NCBI RefSeq assembly: GCF_002245355.1
Contig: NZ_NOWF01000002.1
Coordinates: forward strand, 304,996 to 368,995
Length of the DNA stretch: 64,000 nucleotides
DNA from: Paludifilum halophilum
GTDB taxonomy: Bacteria; Bacillota; Bacilli; Thermoactinomycetales; DSM-45169
Direction: 5' to 3'
Shown here: positions 62,701 through 64,000 of the stretch, one piece after another
Numbering within the stretch: the stretch's first letter is position 1
Layout of the letters: each line of letters begins with the position of its first letter
Notes under the pieces: generated by a model
What the model saw: the letters and a program-made list of their open reading frames with translations, nothing else
Databases searched by the model: none
What the model was told of the DNA's origin: nothing
Program-made: the position numbers and the translations under genes

Positions 62701-64000
62701 ACTGGCGTTCCTCTTTGGAGCCGTCCTTCTGCAGATAAAAGTGGACACCGGCAGGCCGTTTGTAATACCAGGTGCTTTCATCCGTCTTGTCCGGCTGCTT
62801 TAACTCAAAGGTGTGACTAGTGCCGTCCCCGTCGGTCAGGGTAACTTCCGTCGGCCAATCCTTCCCCTTGGGATGCAGGTCCAGCGGCGTTCCCAGACGC
62901 ATCAGACTGGTGGCGGACAGCGACCAGCCGTAACCCATGGACGAATCCGAAGTGTCCAGGCTGTTGTAAGTCATCCGCAGGAAGGTGGCCAGTCCCCGGC
63001 TCGGGTTGGAGAAAGGGTTGTAGTTAAATACTGTGTTTCCGGCGTACTGGTTCACCATCGCCTTCGAGCCGGAACCGGTGTTTTTCCCGGATATATTGGT
63101 AGAACTTCTCCATCCCCAGCTCGTTGGAGGTGGGATCTTCCACCATCACCTTCTGGTCCAGGGTGGTGATGTCTTCGTCATTCTTGGAAAGCCATGTCCC
63201 GTCGGTTTGATTCCGGAGATCCCACTGCAGAACAAAGGCTTCCCGCTTGTTCCCCTCATCACTGTGGATCGGAGTTTTCACCTTGGCTTGGACGGTAACG
63301 GCTTCCCCCGGAGAAACATCTTCAGGGAGAGCGGTTTCCAACCGGTTGCCGGAGGTGGTCTTATCCGTCCCGTCCGGCAAGGCCCAGTGATAGGACAGCA
63401 CATAGTCAGCGGCGGGCCAGGTCTTATCCGTCGTGTTGGTGACCGTCACCTCAACCGTATATTCGTCTCCCGAGATCATGCGGGAGGGGGTTTTCGGCGC
63501 GTAATAAGTGTTGGCCGCCGTCTCCTCGGTATAGGTGACCGTCAACTTGGGGCGCAGATTTTCCTCTTCCGCTTCACTGCTCAAAAAGAGGACGCGTTCC
63601 CCGTCGCCGGCCTCATCCTGCCGCTTGACCAGGAATCCGTGGTTGGACGCGGGATCGTTGACCCACTGCTGGACGATGTCTCCGGCGTTCCAACGGTGCC
63701 ACTTGGGGTCATTGGAGATGGAGGGGACATCGTCGGAAGCGGTGTCGTTATAGTCTCCGCCAGCCTCGGTCCAGCTGGTGGAGGCATCCGCTTGATTCCA
63801 GGTAGCGCTCGTCTCGTCGAAGTCCCGACTCAAGGCGTGGAGGTCGTAGATTCCGCCGCTGCCGCGGGCTTCCGACGTCCACAGATTGAGCTCGGCATCG
63901 AGGATGTTGGCTCCGGAGGGGAGCGATGACAGGTCGCTGAACTTTAACAGCGCCCGGGCATTCCCGTAGGTGGAGCTGTTATTGCCCACCTCCAGCCACG
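59723..64000 (-). pseudogene. RHS/YD-repeat surface protein, frame-disrupted and 5'-partial
   Basis: One large gene is spread over four overlapping frames and continues beyond the right edge. From the N-terminal side: a DNRLRE-type jelly-roll region (63.5-64.0 kb, KFSDLSSLPSGANILDAELNLW), an NEW3/Ig-like stretch, an RHS start (YGWSLSATSLMRLG), and more than 20 YD repeats. A golvesin-C-like domain (60.0-60.3 kb, VDNSDTPNVEFSGDW) is followed by a last repeat pair, ending GTSKTI at 59723. Breaks are near 63080 (five A, six expected), 61950 (one G too many) and 59915 (GGG, GGGG expected). The usual RHS core end and toxin tip are absent. Confidence 0.85.

Overview
The window looks like a chromosomal segment of a spore-forming-type Firmicute of the order Bacillales. 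Gene content such as YqgQ, DUF3055, LCP, BioY, the gmu-type PTS operon and a sigma-54 arginine/polyamine regulon, strong AGGAGG ribosome sites and frequent GTG/TTG starts all fit. The moderately high G+C and the family mix suggest Thermoactinomycetaceae, but that is inference and I cannot name a genus. No rRNA, tRNA, CRISPR array or replication origin was seen.

Layout. 1-8.0 kb: the end of an FMN glutamate-synthase-like gene, an old yellow enzyme (namA), and a glucomannan/cellobiose-type PTS operon on the minus strand in the order gmuB-A-C-D-R-E. Its promoter, a dyad operator and a cre-like site are visible. 8.2-13.5 kb: a kinase-like gene, a deleted IS200/IS605 copy and a lactococcin-972-type bacteriocin cluster whose membrane gene carries an in-frame TAG. 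14-26 kb: phasin-like and AarF/UbiB genes, an MFS transporter fused to an MltG-type lytic transglycosylase, phnCDE, a hydrolase, a lipoprotein, an LCP protein and a SPL-like radical SAM protein. 26-37 kb: an MHS-type transporter, leuCD, a DDAH-like enzyme, putP with a tiny membrane ORF, yqgQ, bioY with a BirA-like operator, speE, a minimal HtrA-like protease and a DUF1002 protein.

37-57 kb holds the most coherent system: agmatine, putrescine and GABA catabolism. Agmatine deiminase (aguA), N-carbamoylputrescine amidase (aguB, frameshifted here), putrescine aminotransferase (patA), an aminoaldehyde dehydrogenase, GABA aminotransferase (gabT) and succinate-semialdehyde dehydrogenase (gabD) would convert agmatine to succinate. 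Two paralogous amino-acid/polyamine permeases and a glutamate dehydrogenase accompany them. A CBS-PAS-PAS-AAA-HTH sigma-54 activator lies in the middle. Five transcription units start with a GG-N10-GC sigma-54 promoter, and two carry a shared GTATGC-type dyad upstream. A fruRKA fructose operon is embedded in the region.

56.7-64 kb: endonuclease V, a nitronate monooxygenase-like protein, a second deleted IS200/IS605 copy, a SUKH immunity gene and a large RHS/YD-repeat gene. The RHS gene is broken by three frame changes, ends without a toxin tip and runs off the right edge.

Caution. Most gene breaks here (tnpB, aguB, three in RHS, possibly the LCP N-terminus) are single-base length changes, mostly in short homopolymer runs. 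Some may therefore be sequencing errors rather than true pseudogenes.
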